From positions 992,001 to 1,056,000 of the forward strand of contig CAXXFI010000002.1 of NCBI GenBank assembly GCA_963665155.2: a DNA stretch of 64,000 nucleotides. Reading direction: 5' to 3'. Positions 62,513 to 64,000 of this stretch are shown here, piece by piece. The notes under the pieces were generated by a model. That model saw nothing but the letters and a program-made list of their open reading frames with translations. It searched no databases and had not been told where the DNA came from. Each line of letters begins with the position of its first letter. The stretch's first letter is position 1. The DNA is from UBA1141 sp963665155 (GTDB lineage Bacteria; Chloroflexota; Dehalococcoidia; Lucifugimonadales; UBA3495). The translations under genes were made by a program, and so were the position numbers.

Positions 62513-62986
62513 CTAGGCCCCGTACCTGGCTGCGGCGTTGGGGTCGCTATAGGTCACGTTCTTGGTAGCCCAGAACGCCGTGGCGATTGTGTCTACGGTC
62601 GCTACCAGTTCTTCGCAGGCAGCCATGTCGATATTCTGCTTGCAGCGTCCGGCCAGCTTAATAGCTGCGTTGAAGCTAGCGTGCACGTCGAAATCCGCCG
62701 GGGTGTTTGGCCAGGCGTAGTCGGCCCAAAGGATGCTCAATTCCTTTTTGCATATCTCGGCGTGCTGTTCTTTAACCGTCACATATCGGGCGATCTTGTT
62801 GACATAGTCTTGGCGAGCGGCACCAACTACATCGGGCGCGGGCGACTCCAACGCTTGAATCCGCAACACCATTTTTTGCACCGTCTGCGCCGCTATCTTG
62901 GCGGATATGGGGTCATATATCCCGCAGGGAATATCGCAGTGGGCTTCAGCCTTTCGCGAAATAATCAATCCTAGTGGATTAAACAT
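62513..62986 (-). CDS. sodN: Nickel superoxide dismutase precursor
   Basis: 157 residues from ATG 62986, chosen because GAGGAG lies 7 bases upstream; an extension to 63100 is unsupported. After a 15-residue leader (MFNPLGLIISRKAEA) comes HCDIPCGIYDP, the Ni-hook, in which the new N-terminal His1 and Cys2, Cys6 bind nickel. The rest is a four-helix bundle (AAQTVQKMVLRIQALE, CKKELSILWADYAWP). The mature enzyme needs leader removal by a dedicated peptidase (SodX type), which is not found next to it. Converts superoxide to oxygen and peroxide in the cytosol. Confidence 0.95.
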   Translation of the reverse strand: MFNPLGLIISRKAEAHCDIPCGIYDPISAKIAAQTVQKMVLRIQALESPAPDVVGAARQDYVNKIARYVTVKEQHAEICKKELSILWADYAWPNTPADFDVHASFNAAIKLAGRCKQNIDMAACEELVATVDTIATAFWATKNVTYSDPNAAARYGA

Positions 62987-63580
62987 TGGTCTTCTCCTCG
63001 CTGGTAATTTCTTGGGTGATTTCTCGGGTAATCTTTCGTTGGTAAAATATGGGCTGGTAAAGTCTTGTTTCCAATATGAGGGATAGGCACCAGAGTACAA
63101 GAAAATATACGGGTTATCAAGTCCTCATGCCACGCCTATCTTGGGACGATTGCGCAGCCCGTGCCGGTATTTACCGGTATTTAGTCGAAGCGCAATTCGA
63201 ATAAGCCAGTCGCATAATATTGAGGCCCGGTATCTATCATCCATATCGTCTTGAAACCGCCGACAGAGGCCGCTTATAATGTGCCGAGATTTCCACGAGA
63301 CTTCCACGAAATTTTCGGTAGACTCCCCGGACTCCGCCACCGGAAATTCGTTCCCACTGCTGGTCGGTTCGCAGCGACAAAATCCCGATAGCCCCTTTGT
63401 TGCGATGTTATTTTGTAGCTGTGTCCTTCCGGTATAAACTTCAGATTCAGCCCGCCAGTTGAGTTCAAAGACTCGTTTCATATACTCATTGCAATACCCG
63501 GCAATTGGGCACATTTCACCCTTTGCATGTGATATTGTCCGTTATGCCGGATGGACTAAACCAGAATCAGGAGGATCAAC
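62987..63580. other. Divergent intergenic region, no gene seen
   Basis: About 590 bases between sodN (minus) and ilvD (plus). A 129-codon minus-strand frame at 63125-63514 has no ribosome-binding site and unnatural composition. It probably holds both promoters; no Nur-type box was recognised. Confidence 0.45.
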
Positions 63581-64000
63581 GTGACTACCGCCACTGACAA
63601 GAATCTTAAAATGAAACACCGGAGCCGGGAGATCACCGAAGGACCGGACCGGGCTCCCGCTCGCTCCTACCTCTGGGCCATGGGGCTGAACCAAGAAGAT
63701 ATGGACAAACCCTTCGTCGCTATAGCCAACCTGGCCAGCGACGTGACTCCTTGCAACGTCCACTTGGACCGGTTCGCTCAAGCAGCCAAAGAGGGCATCC
63801 GCCAAGCCGAGGGGACGCCCTTCGAGTTTGGCACCATTACCGTCAGCGACGGGATATCGATGGGCACCGAGGGTATGAAGGCGTCCCTCGTCAGTCGCGA
63901 GGTCATTGCAGATTCCATAGAAGTGGTGGCATTCGGTGAGCGCATGGACGCTTTGATTGCCATCGCCGGTTGCGACAAAAACATGCCCGGCTGCTTGATG
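63581..64000 (+). CDS. ilvD: Dihydroxy-acid dehydratase, N-terminal part (3' end outside window)
   Basis: The first 140 codons of a ~560-residue enzyme; start GTG 63581 with AGGAGG at 63569-63574. HRSREITEGPDRAPARSYL, ANLASDVTPCNVHLDRFA (iron-sulfur Cys), FEFGTITVSDGISMGTEGM and GCDKNMPGCLM (second Fe-S Cys) are the signature blocks. It dehydrates 2,3-dihydroxy-isovalerate and -methylvalerate in branched-chain amino acid synthesis. It runs off the window end, so the stop is not seen. Confidence 0.95.
   Translation, partial: MTTATDKNLKMKHRSREITEGPDRAPARSYLWAMGLNQEDMDKPFVAIANLASDVTPCNVHLDRFAQAAKEGIRQAEGTPFEFGTITVSDGISMGTEGMKASLVSREVIADSIEVVAFGERMDALIAIAGCDKNMPGCLM

Noticed and set aside
63125..63514. 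129-codon minus-strand frame as a SodX-like neighbour of sodN
   Set aside because: No membrane helix, no Ser-Lys signal peptidase motif and no ribosome-binding site.
1..64000. CRISPR arrays, rRNA genes, prophage genes
   Set aside because: No regularly spaced repeats with unique spacers, no rRNA stretches and no phage structural genes were found.

Overview
The window reads as a piece of a bacterial chromosome of mixed housekeeping and mobile content, moderately GC-rich. Gene content (nickel superoxide dismutase, SAM hydroxide adenosyltransferase, bifunctional PGI/PMI, a siroheme-decarboxylase fusion inside a heme cluster, GlnII beside GlnA, many small-molecule oxidoreductases and aldolases) fits a Chloroflexota lineage such as Dehalococcoidia/SAR202-like bacteria. 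That assignment is inference from gene repertoire; no rRNA is present to prove it.

Layout. Bases 1-14500 are an accessory, rearranged zone: the end of a thiamine-diphosphate decarboxylase, a VOC protein, then two near-identical copies of one DDE insertion sequence (1135-2986 minus, 11862-13722 plus), each joined through a CTAG tetranucleotide to a 145-bp MITE, and a third, unrelated IS1182-like element (5830-7815). These elements have broken at least three genes (a sugar-isomerase-like gene, a NosD-like beta-helix protein and an MFS transporter). Between them lie a beta-propeller protein, an amidohydrolase remnant lacking its catalytic barrel, an SDR dehydrogenase, and a two-gene cassette of unknown role (9608-11023) whose larger protein has a PD-(D/E)XK-nuclease-like motif set followed by hydrophobic segments.

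14500-33400 is core metabolism and protein quality control, mostly on the minus strand: the E1 alpha/beta pair of a 2-oxoacid or acetoin dehydrogenase, SAM hydroxide adenosyltransferase, secG, gatB, an alpha/beta hydrolase, sucC-sucD, an HpcH/HpaI aldolase, hflK-hflC, ftsH, a two-domain sulfurtransferase and GlnII. 33700-49300 holds a frameshifted glnA, a large TIM-barrel glycosidase-like protein, a Gfo/Idh oxidoreductase, a lipoprotein metallopeptidase, the ligA-(uncharacterised)-pth run, a TauE-type exporter, PGI/PMI, a YdjM-like membrane protein and an IS66 relic. 49500-53300 has tRNA-Ile(GAT), MscS, a sirtuin and pcm. 53667-62060 is a plus-strand tetrapyrrole cluster: HTH regulator, fused siroheme decarboxylase, precorrin-2 dehydrogenase type protein, hemC, cobA-hemD fusion, hemB, hemL. 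These would carry glutamate-1-semialdehyde to uroporphyrinogen III, precorrin-2, siroheme and then 12,18-didecarboxysiroheme, which points to the siroheme-dependent heme route. sodN and the start of ilvD close the window.

The most unusual signals are two micro-inversions at short inverted repeats. One (41510-41580) flips 51 bases in the gene between ligA and pth; flipping it back restores an open C-terminus that ends one base before pth. The other flips a 9-base hairpin loop in IS copy 1 and removes the presumed third catalytic acid of its transposase.
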